NCBI GenBank assembly: GCA_016169945.1
Contig: JADLSH010000279.1
Coordinates: forward strand, 496,001-560,000
DNA: 64,000 bases
Direction of reading: 5' to 3'
Source of the DNA: Trachythela sp. YZ-2020
Taxonomy: Eukaryota > Cnidaria > Anthozoa > Malacalcyonacea > Clavulariidae
Position numbers and translations under genes: made by a program. The notes under the pieces are model-generated. The model was not told where the DNA came from and did no database searches. It was given only the letters and a program-made list of their open reading frames with translations. Numbering within the stretch: position 1 is the first letter of the stretch; every line of letters starts with the position of its first letter. Of the stretch, positions 11,201-20,776 are shown in pieces.

Positions 11201-14200
11201 TTCTCTACAGGAAAATGTTTCCTGAAACTTGCCTGCCTTCGGGAAACCACAGTCAGTATTTGTTGTTATTTGCACATTACTTAGAAGTAATTTTCTCTAC
11301 AGGAAAATGTTTCCTGAAACTTGCCTACTTCGGGAAACTTGCCTTGGACAAACAACATGCCACAGCCAGTATTTGCTGTTATTTGCACATTACTTAGAAG
11401 TAATTTTCTCTACAGGAAAATGTTTCCTGAAACTTGCCTACTTCGGGAAACTTGCCTTGGACAAACAAGATATATGTTCTTACCTCAGCAGCAGCTGCGG
11501 CTAACTGTCGTCTTCTTTCTTTCTCCTTTTCCCGATCTTTTTCTTTGTCTTTTTCTTTATCTTTCTCTCGTTGCGTTTCTTCATCTTTCTTTTCTTTTTC
11601 TTCTCTTTCCTTAATTCTGACTTTCTCTTTTTCTTTTTCTCGCTCATTTTCCCTTTCTTGTTCGCGTTGTTGCTCCTTCTCTATTTCTCTCTCCTCACGA
11701 CGCCGGCGATCATCTTCTTTCCTACACGAAAATAACGAATGATATTGTAGTTAGAATAAGATTACTTACAGAGCCTGAAATAACGGTCGGACATCGGTCG
11801 GAAAACTTCGTGTTACCGAGAGTAAAAAGAGAACTTGGTAAGCGAACATTTAGATTTCTAGGTGCAAAAGATTACAACGAACTACCAACTGAAATTAAGA
11901 ATGCTTCACCTTAGCTAGTTTTAAAACTAGAATTACTGTCGTTCCAATTGAAGTGTTCCTAAAATATTACATCAATTCATTACATAAGTTGATCAATACG
12001 TTTGCTCAAAAATTGCTCAACTTCCTGTTTACTAGCATACTTGTTCCCAATTGGTCAATCAATCACTGAAATGAGACGCCATTGGTCGATTCACACACAC
12101 AGGAAGTTGATCAATTTTTCAACGAATGAATTGATAAACTCTAGGTAATGAATTGATGCAATATTTTAGGAACACTTCAATTGGAACGACAGTAAACAAT
12201 TTTATATAAGTGCATTGTAAATAAGCTAGAAATTAGGATAGAAATAAGTTTATTAACTGTATAATTTATGTAATAGCTAATTATGCAGGGCCCCTCTGGA
12301 TACCAGCTTAGCGGCTGAATGGGCTACCCTGCTAAAATAAAGTTATCACATCACATTCCGATCAAAATTCATTCTGACCGGTCCGATATTACCATGGAGA
12401 TTTTGTCCGGACAAAACAAAAAATGACAAAATCCATGTTCTTCAAAGTTTTTTTTTATTTTTTTATTTCAATGTTATTCTAATGTTATTCTATTTCCACA
12501 GCGATTTGTCGGGCCGATTTCAGATGCACGTTAATGATGTTTGAAAAATACGTGACAAACGTCATCTGGCGACATCATCAACTGAAAATATTCGTCATTA
12601 ACATCCAGCAAAACCTAAAATCGGCCCGACAAATCGCTGTGTGTGAACATACCTTAACACAATAAACAAAGTTCAAAACGGGCAAAACCACAATTTGTGA
12701 ATTAACCTCAGACCAGTTTTTTTGAAAGTACCAACAAAAGTACTAATATTTCTTACCGATCAGGCGATGAAGATTGATCACGTCGTTTTCTTTTATCTTT
12801 CTCCTAAAACAATACACAGCGATGCAATACATTTGGTGTATTACTGTACGTCATGTACCTTTAGTAAAGTCAATCGAGACATGGTTTTATTTTTGAGACG
12901 GCTCCACCGTGCACAAATCTTTTGAAATTTTTCTTATTTCAACAGTATATTTGAGTGATACGGCGAGACAATGCTTCGTTATGTCAGAAATTCATTGTCT
13001 TCACCGGTGCGCAGGTTTGCATAAACATGAACAAAAAGATAAAACAAAGACTTAGGCCGAGTTTCTAGATCGTATCTTCATTGACTATGATTATAACTAT
13101 ATCTTTTTTACTGACTTTAACTTAAAGCAGTAACGTTATCATCTGGAACAATCCGACAGGGTTCGTGCTGGTCTTGAATAGTTGAATTCAAGGAGTCTAT
13201 ATATATACTATGGATGTTTATATACTATGGATATTATCTTTATTTAGAGAAAATATTAATTAATTAAGGACAAAAAATTCAAGGAGTATTTAAGGAGTTT
13301 TCAAAAAACTGCAAGATTCAAGGGCATTTCAAGCGCCCTTGAAAGTCAGAATTTCATTAAGGTGGCTCGATAGGCAAATTCATGTATTTTCGATAGCTTA
13401 TTTCACCATGAAATAACTTATGGTATGAAACCATTTTAATTCAGCAGAAGTGACATACTTAGTACATTTACCCAAAAAGGTTTGGTGTACATTGGGTAAA
13501 TCTCATGAGAGTAGTGCCCTGAACACTGAAGGCAACTTTTAAAATAAGGAAAGTTAATATCTTGGAATGTATAATAGGTAAGAGTCTAAAACTTTCAACA
13601 TATTATAACCAATGGTTGAGCTATGCAAGGAACTAGAATCAACTAGATATGGCCGTCCCTTCATTATTTTCTAGCATCCTCAATAACAGTAAAGAAAAAT
13701 GCCCTACATTGACTTAGCAAAATATCCATAACTCATTACTGGGGTACCAAACTCAAATATCCTAGTTCCTTGCACAACTAATAGACTCCTCAATACTCAG
13801 TGAAAATTTCAAGTCAATAGCTTGTATAGTTTTGAGATATCACAAAAACAAATTCAAAGGCCTAAAAACGACAGATTGAGAAAATCAGTTCCAAAGTTTA
13901 CTGTCACTGACCAGCTTGAGTACAGGGCTCAAAATGCTCCAGCTTCATACTGGGTGCCTTCTTGTTCTGTCAGATTGTCAATATAACCTTTCTTCCTTTG
14001 TCTAATCTTTTTGCGAAACAAAACTAAAATGGTGCATACAGAACGTTTTATATGGTCGTTTTTCAAAAACACAGATCACGTTGCCATGGTAACCTGTTCA
14101 AAATTTGATGGTGTACATTATAAAATCCCTCAGAATAAACGTAAATCGCTTTTACTCTTTAAAAAACGAATTGTATATGATAGTTTAAAGGTTGAACATT

Positions 14201-17200
14201 GAAAAAATACCATTTTTGAAAAATTCAATTTTTCTTGATTTTTTTCCTATCGAGCCACCTTAAAGGAGTATTTAAGGACTTCAAGGAGTAGCACGAATTC
14301 CGAAGATGCATTACTCTGCTCAGTCTCTTATGCTGTCCTAAAGTGGCTGATATCAGCCATAGAATATCAGTTATCGGGATATCGGTATTCAATTTTTTGT
14401 ATCCGCGCATCAGTATACTTTAATCATTACCTTAGTTGCTCTATAAGCAGACTCGTCAGTAGGTCGTGAACGTGAATCACTTTCTCTTCCTCTCCTGACC
14501 GGATCATCTTGTGACAATGTCCTTTCTTTCTTCAGTAATTTATTCCGTAGATCACGTGCCTCCCTACGTACGTTCTCTTTGTTCCCCTCTTGTTCTCGTA
14601 TATCAACCGTTATCCCTAGCGTCATCTTCTTCTGTTCAAACTCTGCGTCAGAGCCTCGCTTCTCTTGCGCCAGTTTCTTACGCTGAAAGAAATTGAATAA
14701 TGAAATTGCACCAGGAACCGAACGTTTATGCCAATTTTGTGGAGGTATTTTAAAATACAAAGAACAGTTATTAGGCTATGGATGAAGAAAATTAACATTA
14801 ATTTCTTTCATAGCCGAGTGCGACTGTTTTGCCAGTTCAAAAACAGAAATTGCATGCCATAATTAGGGCGCTTTCCATTTAATGGCCAGACTGGTCAGAC
14901 CAGAATCTATGTCTCTGTATTGATGGAAAGATCTGGTCCAGATTTTTTGAAAATCTGGCTAAAATGGACCTCATTTTGATTTGATCCAAATTTTCCAGTC
15001 AGACCCGGTCCTAAGCCCAAACGTTTTGTGTTCCATTTAACAATTTGATCGACCTGATCGGTCTGACCGTGTCAATGGAAAGCGCACTTAGTTTACCTGC
15101 CAAAAAGAAAATATTTTGTCAGGCCATATATTTTTCTATTTCGAGCCGTGGCTTTGTGTATATATATAAAACAGTTGCGTAAGGATGTTATAGATGCAAT
15201 AACATTCATTCATGACATTTATTTAAAAACATGATTTTTAAGTGCATACAATATTTAGTATATAACTGCAATATTTAGATGCGTGTATCCTAACTAACTA
15301 CTTAACAATTCTTTAACCTAAACCTACTATATGTTTCCGATCTAAGGATCATCAGTTTATGGCCATCACGTGACCGTGCAACAAGCAAGAAGCTCAAATA
15401 AGATAAAGAATTACAGAGGAATTAGATCTATTTTTCACGTACCTCTTTTGCAAGCCTAAGTCCTTTCTCCCATGGTGATTCTTTCGTCGTTCGCAAAAGA
15501 CGTTCCGTGGCAAGACGCTCACTAGGTGTGCTGCCCTGTAAACACAATGAAGAACAAACACAGTGTTTTAAAGTATCTGTCAGAAAATGCCTTGCAAGTT
15601 GCAGGAAAACTTGCTCTGGGTAGCATAGATGCTTCTCAAACTCATTAATAATTCATGAGCAAAACACAAAGGAAATCACCACCGTATCGTTGTCTTGATA
15701 CCACGGTAATAAACACCCATAAATTAACTCAACTTTCGCGTTGAATTTCTCTTTAAATACTGGTTTGTTTGAGAAGCTATATCATACACTCGAAGTCGTT
15801 TATTATAGTGATTTAAAAACACCTCAAAGTATGTTAAAAAACCCGGCTAGCGCCTTATTTTTCAACACACTTTTCGGTGTATCAAATCACTATAATAAAC
15901 TCCTTCTCGTGTATGATATATTACTTAAGACTTGCTCCAAATTTCTCCTTCTTCTTGGTTCCTAATATAGTTTACATATTCTTTACCTTGTTCTCCTCAC
16001 GTGGTTCCTCTGGGTAGATCTGTGTTGGTGACGGAGGCTTAGCTTGTTTCTCATCTGTTGTTTGAAATTTTACACTTGGTGTTGGGTACATACCAGGAAG
16101 GGGTAACATTACATAGGAGCCTACACGAAAAGAATGACAAAACATAATTCTCACTATGCTGTTATGTGAAGTGTAATCCTCCCTCAAAGACTTGAATCAA
16201 AGCAAAAGACTTTAGGCTATGTTACACAGGGAACTTTTTGCTGAAATTTTTCGGACACAGTGCGACGTTAGGTAAAAGTATATTGGTAGATTGTGAGCAT
16301 GAATCTCGTTTTACTTTGCCAATATTTTTCTTGCTAAACATGCCCAGAAGGCAACATCGGTGGAGAGAAACGTGTGCCATGTTCGCTGTTTCTATGTGTG
16401 TACATTTCTACATAACATGGCTCTGTGCAAAAATTGAGTTGCAATTAAGTTGTAGCAAAAATTGCCGTGTGTAATATGGCATGGTCTTTGTAGTATAGTG
16501 AAGGTAACCTTTGTCATTGAGACCAGGATGAAGAAATCTGCAGCCCATGCCCCAGGAGCACTGGCCTAGAAAAGTAGATACATGCATGTTTAAATTTGTT
16601 AGTAAAATATGGTGAAACTTCAGTCTTCTATCATAGAACTGATTATTTATGTTTTAAATTAATCACCTGAAGTGCTGAAGTATCTGCACAGTTTTCTTTG
16701 AGTAAAATCTACAAGTCAAATACATATACAATATTTAACATGCAAAAATCGTTAAGGACAGTACATGCTGCACAAGCAGGGAGTTGAAACTATAGAATTG
16801 AACTTCAGCTATGATCATTAAATGTAATCCTACCTTGTTGTCCAGGTTCATACACTTCACCCTCTTCAAGTTCACCATCCTAACAAGTAAATGAAAACAA
16901 TCAAGAAGTATCCAACATTCACTTCACTTTATTAATTTGGTTTTGTTCCAACACTTGATAAAATTTACAAACACAAAACGAAATTATAAACTATTTTAAG
17001 TATATCAGAATTGGTAACAAGGGAGCCTTAGAGCCTGTTTATACGATCCTGTCATAGGCGGGACGGGACGTTTTCATCCCGTCTAGCCGGGAAACTCGCC
17101 TAGGCGGGATGGCGTGTGTTTATATGGACAAAATGCATTGCCGGGATGAAGCCAGTTAAGTGCTTGACGTCATATTTTCTTGCAGAAAAGGGATTTAGGG

Positions 17201-19460
17201 GTGCTCAGAATTCATCCTGCCTGGCCAGGATAGAGTGTTTGTATGGGAATCTTTCGTCCCGGCTAGGCGGGATCTCGGCAACAGACGCCGGGATCCCGTC
17301 TAGGCGGGATAGATGCAGGATCATATAAACACTCAATAGAGTTTATATTACAAGCGGGATCTCGGCAACTGTCCCGTCCCGCCTAGCCGGGATCATATAA
17401 ACAGGCCCTAAAAAGAAAGTTAAGAAACCATAAGGCTTTTATAAATTTAGGCTCCCTTAATTAGATAGAGCATTATATTTCAAACATAGTTAATCTAATT
17501 TCACATATTATTTTAGTTTTACAAAATATATTGGAAACAATATTCTACTACTTTAGGAAAAGGTAAGCTTTCCATTTCTTTTTAAAAATAAGTGCAGAGA
17601 GTCTATGCTGACCAGCTCACAAGGAAGAGAATTGAAAAACTTTGGACCTTGATAGCGAACTGAAAATCGTCTGATATTTCTACACAAAGGCACATGGTAA
17701 TTCAAAGAATTTATCCCTTCAGTTTATGTTAGAACAAACATTTTGTTATTATTTACAATTGTCAATTTAGTAAATGCTTGTTTGCCCTGGGTTATATGAT
17801 AAATTATCCAAAGTCTAGCGACAAACCTTTGTGATTTTACCAACTTCTTTCCCTTTTTCCTATATGAACATACAATACAAAAGCATGTTAAATTTGCCAA
17901 TGAATAAAACCAAGTTAGTTTTATCCATTATTGTGTTTACTGGATACAACTAGATGAACATGTAATTGAACGATTACGAAAATGAAAGGTGCAACATGGT
18001 TTGCATTAAATGGGATTGACATATGTGGATAAAACACTCTGTTTAGGTTTTAATCTGATTGGCTAAGCCAATTTCGAAACCTTCAAATGTTCAGGGATGG
18101 CAAGACAAAATAATAAGCATACATGAAATAGATTCCCTTTCCTCACCTCATCATCAGATAATATCTCGCCTTCTTCTCCTTCTTCCTTGATTTCCCCCTC
18201 TTCAACATCACTGTCCTTCATTTCTCCTTCTTCTGTATCACTTAGTTCTCCCTCTTCCATGGCTTTCTCTGTATCACTTTCTTTCAGTTCTCCATCTTCC
18301 ATCACTTTCTCTAGTTTGTCACTCAGGTTATTTATTTCTGTTGATGTTGACTGTTGATCAACTACTACTTGTTTTTCTTCAGGAATTTCACCTTCTTCCT
18401 CATCATAGTCTGTTCATAAAGAATCAGAAATAAACAAGACCTTCAAATTGATTAAGGTGGTTGCTGAAAGGTTTTGCTATCCAGCTGGATACTGGATAGA
18501 TAAGTGTATAGAAATTTGCTGAAGCCTGAAGGTTTATAAATTATGTATCTTAGTGTATTAAATTCATGATATCAACTTGTTTACTGTCTAGTCATTATGT
18601 CTCTTGTTGTTTAAATTTATTGTTACTTGTAACAGTGAGATGGGTCATGAGAAGGGTCAGGGATACCAAAATGGGATGCCATTATTCAGATTGGTCAGGG
18701 ATGCCAAAACATACGGTAATAATAATAACGGTTTAATCACAGCATCTCTACATGGTAGCTCTACATCTGCAATACTAACTATAATTATCTATCTAAATTA
18801 ACCTAAGTTAACTATGTATAATTTAACCTACTTATAATACTAAAATAATGTTTCAAAAGTCAAAGATTCTCAGGGGGGATACTAAAACTTTGAATCCTGG
18901 TATCCCAGTTGGAAACTGTAAAATAATTCAAATTTCAGACCCTCAGGTTAACTATAAATAGGAAATAACTTGCTCACAAAGTTCAAAGGTCAAATCTAAT
19001 TTTTCACATTTGCAAACAAGCATGAAAAATCTTCAAAATATGATCATTTCAAGTAAAAACATGATATACTAGTATACACTCCTACTTTTTTAACCATATC
19101 AAATATTTTTTCAACCTGGAAAGAAGGCTTGAATCCTATATAAACAATATCCAGACATCCAGTATCCGGCTGGATATCTCTAATATCTGGCCGGACACCA
19201 GATGAGATTCAATCTCACTATCCAGCTCGGATATCCGGTGCATCCCTAAATCATACATCCCCTGGGAAAGTCCAAATTTTAAACAACCCACCTAACTCTC
19301 CTTCATCTCCATCATCGAGACTGCTATCTTTCAATGAAGGCTCCGCCTTTCCAACATCTTTCACTAAACTATGACAGTTTTCGTTAGGGAGCTTCTCAGC
19401 ATTTGTTTCCATAGCAACACAATTTGACATTGCTCCACCTTGTTTCACTACTTCAGACAT
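5283..19460 (-). CDS. ZC3H18: Zinc finger CCCH domain-containing protein 18 (ZC3H18/NHN1)
   Basis: Sixteen exons in coding order: 19460-19292, 18409-18147, 16879-16834, 16708-16667, 16565-16509, 16120-15987, 15535-15443, 14682-14431, 12803-12757, 11721-11484, 10495-10086, 9839-9668, 9170-9136, 8280-8055, 7020-6685, 5903-5283. All junctions keep frame and give 1046 residues. The N-terminus is acidic (repeats of EEGE/DGEL). One CCCH finger is split over two exons (C167-X8-C176-X5-C182-X3-H186, with CSWGMGCRFLHPG). Then come a PSPxWEKGLRLAKE-like segment, a charged RE/KE helix, DPWRRAPSPK, long Ser/Asp/Glu and SR-like tracts, and a basic helix starting SRREELL at the C-terminus. Order, finger and C-terminus match vertebrate ZC3H18, a nuclear bridge between cap-binding/ARS2 complexes and the RNA exosome. 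The vertebrate block before the RE-rich helix (with a FWRGG motif) was not found. Confidence 0.93.
5481..5622. repeat. Cluster of seven CACGTG hexamers inside the last ZC3H18 exon
   Basis: CACGTG occurs at 5483, 5525, 5537, 5561, 5582, 5603 and 5615, with several more one-base variants. On the coding (minus) strand this is the low-complexity stretch rich in SRDQ, REQ and REK units, so the palindromes result from repeated Ser-Arg-Asp/Glu codons. They could also bind bHLH factors, but nothing here shows that. Confidence 0.7.
6016..6295. mobile_element. MITE with CAGAGTTGCAAAA ends
   Basis: CAGAGTTGCAAAA at 6016 is matched by TTTTGCAACTCTG ending at 6295. The left half (GTGAGGAACGTTTATTGGC and GAGGAAGGTTGAAAGTG) also occurs, reverse-complemented, at 59868-59938 in ITFG1, so it is a dispersed family. 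It lies in the last ZC3H18 intron. Confidence 0.65.
6395..6646. mobile_element. MITE with AGCCCGGTTCAC ends
   Basis: AGCCCGGTTCACGCGAGTGA at the left is matched by TCACTCGTGTGAACCAGGCT at the right, with two or three mismatches. The interior repeats GCTTATGCTTGTGCTTATG. It ends 39 bp downstream of the donor of ZC3H18 exon 15 (in transcript order). Confidence 0.75.
7131..7312. mobile_element. Imperfect foldback element
   Basis: The left part (GTTTTCGTGATTCAGA ... TTTATCTTGTTACTGGT) and the right part (ACCAGTAACAAGATAAAG ... AATCACGAAAAC) are inverted repeats of about 55 bp with indels. It is intronic and non-coding. Confidence 0.7.
7326..7463. repeat. Two pentanucleotide microsatellites (GTGCT)n and (GTACT)n
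   Basis: About eight GTGCT units (7326-7366) are followed by irregular ACTACTAC sequence and about six GTACT units (7428-7463). The two motifs differ at one position, so one may derive from the other. They lie in a ZC3H18 intron. Confidence 0.9.
7466..7745. repeat. Direct repeat pair (about 85 bp units)
   Basis: AATGATGACATCAAAAAATT ... GAACGAAGCTGTAACTTGTC near 7465-7552 recurs with few changes at 7661-7740. The unit between them (CTTTCACACTACATGCACC ...) is not repeated. It is intronic, and no gene is seen. Confidence 0.8.
8450..9105. mobile_element. Outer inverted-repeat element carrying a nested foldback
   Basis: ACTAATTTACATGTCACC ... AACAGTAAATT near 8518-8573 is matched in reverse by AATTTACTGTTTACAGCC ... 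ATATGTAAATTAGT near 9008-9054. The inner foldback at 8688-8924 interrupts the loop, so the outer element is older. It fills most of the intron between exons 13 and 14 of ZC3H18. Confidence 0.6.
8688..8924. mobile_element. Foldback MITE with CGCCTGTATTCTAAAAG ends
   Basis: The whole 237 bp is close to a palindrome. CGCCTGTATTCTAAAAG and its complement form the ends, followed inward by TCACTCACAC, GTGGAGGTTCA and GAGTGTCAGTGCT arms. A short (CACTCA)n run is present in the left arm only. Confidence 0.85.
10705..10934. mobile_element. MITE with GGCTGCATTCCAGTC ends
   Basis: GGCTGCATTCCAGTCGTGCG at the left pairs with CGCATGACTGGAAAGCAGCC at the right. Inside are CGCACGGAAAAGTTTAA and its inverted partner. 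It is in the intron between ZC3H18 exons 10 and 11. Confidence 0.85.
11031..11460. repeat. Minisatellite, four units of 114/92/113 bp, against a ZC3H18 5' splice site
   Basis: Each unit contains AACAACATGCCACAG, CACATTACTTAGAAGTAATT, CTCTACAGGAAAATGTTTCC and a GCCTTCGGGAAACTTGCC-like end. The third unit lacks about 22 bp. The array ends 24 bp from the donor of ZC3H18 exon 10 (minus strand). Open frames inside it are only by-products of the repeat. Confidence 0.9.
11780..12352 (+). mobile_element. LINE 3' remnant: end of reverse transcriptase ORF plus 3' tail
   Basis: The translation from about 11800 gives FVLPRVKRELGKRTFRF and then DYNELPTEIKNAS. This resembles the conserved C-terminal end of CR1/L2-like retrotransposon ORF2 (a 'WNxLPxxIK' type motif). 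A non-coding tail with GGGCCCCTCTGGATACCAGC, GGGCTACCCTG and AATAAAG follows. The TA-flanked MITE at 11936-12192 is inserted between the coding end and the tail. It is dead, 5' truncated, and lies in a ZC3H18 intron. Confidence 0.6.
11936..12192. mobile_element. TA-flanked MITE, copy 2 (nested in a LINE)
   Basis: CTGTCGTTCCAATTGAAGTG and its exact complement form the ends, with TA outside at 11934-11935 and 12193-12194. The interior is nearly identical to the copy at 513-734. Because it interrupts a LINE remnant, the LINE is the older insertion. Confidence 0.88.
12496..12653. mobile_element. MITE of GGTACGTTCACAC family, copy 2 (truncated at one end)
   Basis: It is the reverse complement of the element at 3521-3685 (CGATTTGTCGGGCCGATTTC ... 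ATTCGTCATTAACATCC) with a few changes. The right end runs into TTAA at 12654. The left end lacks the last ten or so bases of the inverted repeat. Confidence 0.8.
13361..14259. mobile_element. TTAA-flanked non-autonomous DNA transposon, 899 bp
   Basis: GGTGGCTCGATAGG at the left is matched by CCTATCGAGCCACC at the right, and TTAA is duplicated outside (13357-13360 and 14260-14263). The longest open frame inside (63 codons at 14011) resembles no transposase I know. It is probably a piggyBac-type passenger. It sits in the intron between ZC3H18 exons 8 and 9. Confidence 0.85.
14868..15085. mobile_element. MITE with GCGCTTTCCATT ends
   Basis: GCGCTTTCCATTTAATGG at the left and AATGGAAAGCGC at the right are inverted repeats. 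Inside are paired words such as GACTGGTCAGACC and GGTCTGACCGTG. It is intronic and non-coding. Confidence 0.75.
15631..15924. mobile_element. Dispersed repeat with internal hairpin, copy 1
   Basis: GCTATATCATACACTCGAAG ... TTTATTATAGTGATTT pairs with AAATCACTATAATAAACTCC ... GTATGATATA further on. The same sequence, including flanking words AAACACCCATAAATTAACTC, recurs at 37829-38090, and a 50-bp piece is at 43141. Confidence 0.85.
16216..16480. mobile_element. MITE with GCTATGTTACAC ends, copy 1
   Basis: GCTATGTTACAC and GTGTAATATGGC are imperfect inverted ends. The interior (GTGAGCATGAATCTCGTTTT, AACATGCCCAGAAGGCAAC, CTACATAACATGGCTCTGT) also occurs at 46454-46792. It is intronic in ZC3H18. 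Confidence 0.8.
17031..17408. mobile_element. Foldback element built from CTAGGCGGGAT units
   Basis: The ends are GAGCCTGTTTATACGATCC and GGGATCATATAAACAGGCCC. Between them CTAGGCGGGAT or its complement (ATCCCGCCTAG) occurs repeatedly in both orientations, and GTTTATATGGAC words recur. It is GC-rich compared with the surrounding intron. Confidence 0.8.
17553..17706 (-). mobile_element. LINE reverse transcriptase C-terminal fragment
   Basis: The minus-strand frame reads HVPLCRNIRRFSVRYQGP, then FFNSLPCELVSIDSLHLF and a stop at 17553. The order 'FSVRYxGPxxFNSLP...SLxxFL' is the conserved end of many non-LTR reverse transcriptases. The fragment is short and dead, inside the intron between ZC3H18 exons 2 and 3. 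Confidence 0.7.
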
Positions 19461-20776
19461 CTTTAACTGTGATTATTTTCTAATAATGAAGGAATATTTA
19501 GCAGGAGAACATTATATATATTTCATATATGAAAGCTTCCATCATAGTGTACACAATTGTCATACAGAATAATTACTGCTAATGGGAGGGGAAATGTGCA
19601 ATTAATATTGCACACTGAAAGCACATAAAATTATTCATGCACCTTGGCAACAACACAAGGAACGGACTTGAATAGTTGAATTCAAAGCGAGAGGTACATT
19701 GTTTGTGTTTTCATTACTAATTTGAATACATAATTAGTTAGATATATTTATGAAGTAATAAAAAGTGGGCATCAAGCCATTTACAAACGAAATCAATATT
19801 ATTTCCTGCGAAGTCTTCCAACAATAGATCGTCATCATTGAATGATCGTCATAGTCCGCCATGATGGAAACCGTTCTAAGTCCCCTCCCCCGGGCCATAT
19901 AATTTTGGCAATAGCCCCACCCCCAGGATTAGAAAAAGTTGCGAAGGCCCGGGGGTGCCACGGGGGGGTGAGCACTGCTAGAATTGACTGATCATAACAG
20001 CCAGTCAGCTAATGTCTTCAAAACAAACTGACTAGCTGCTAGTCATATAGTCACTTCAGGCAATTTATCCCAATTTTTATTTAAAAATGACTATAAATGC
20101 TACACAAGCCGCCCAACTAACAATCTTTAACCTTGTATGTTTCTTAATAAAATAGAACTCAAAACTCAAGTACGTATCCCTACATTGCTTCATATTACAA
20201 ATAAGTATTTTATGAACAAACTGTCACTTTATAAAGAGCTGTACTCACCTTTCCTTACTTTGCAAAATATAGAAGAATGTATAAATTATTTTTAAACAGC
20301 AACAAAAATACTTCAACCTAAAAATGAGTTCGATTTTTTATGGCATTTGGAACAGCCACAAGTCACATCTGCACACGCCATTTTTCCTTGCAAACGTGCC
20401 GATGGCAATACAAAATTCAATCTCTCAAAACGAGAACGAGAGTCTTCCGGCTTTCGCCGAAGTTAGGTCGAAAATATATTCACAAAAGTACAAAACCCTC
20501 TAAAAACACCGCAGTTTTTCTTTTACGTCGAAACATTATAGCAAAAGACAACCATATTCTTATATAGGGACTCGGATTATATATTTTTGTTCATTTTTAC
20601 AGTCTAAATAGGATTAAAAATAGAATACATCATTCGGAATACACTAGTTTTTCAACTTTGCTAAATGTCATTTTGATGGATCAATTATTGTCCTTAATAT
20701 AGGGTGCTGATTGGCTGTTTTTCGTCACGTGAATATGTGAAAATTATAAATTCTGACGTCATATCAAATATAAAAA
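19461..20776. promoter_or_regulatory. Divergent promoter region shared by ZC3H18 and ZC3H3
   Basis: The two start codons face away from each other across 1316 bp. Close to ZC3H3 are an inverted CCAAT box (GATTGG, 20709), CACGTG (20726-20731) and a perfect CRE-type TGACGTCA (20754-20761). A GC-rich patch (19880-19980) containing CCCCCGGGCC and GGCCCGGGGG lies nearer ZC3H18. Transcription starts cannot be read from sequence, and one or two separate promoters are both possible. Confidence 0.55.

Noticed and set aside
11023..11504. Overlapping ORFs with repeated peptide units, and a CRISPR-like look of regularly spaced repeats
   Set aside because: The 114-bp minisatellite explains both. The units are contiguous without unique spacers, and the genome is eukaryotic.
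14011..14202. 63-codon ORF inside the 899-bp TTAA element as a transposase fragment
   Set aside because: No DDE/DDD motif or recognisable transposase similarity, and a chance ORF is as likely.
17843..17861. Candidate 19-bp ZC3H18 microexon between TATAG and GTAAAA on the minus strand
   Set aside because: Its length would break the frame between exons 2 and 3, which already join in phase 0.
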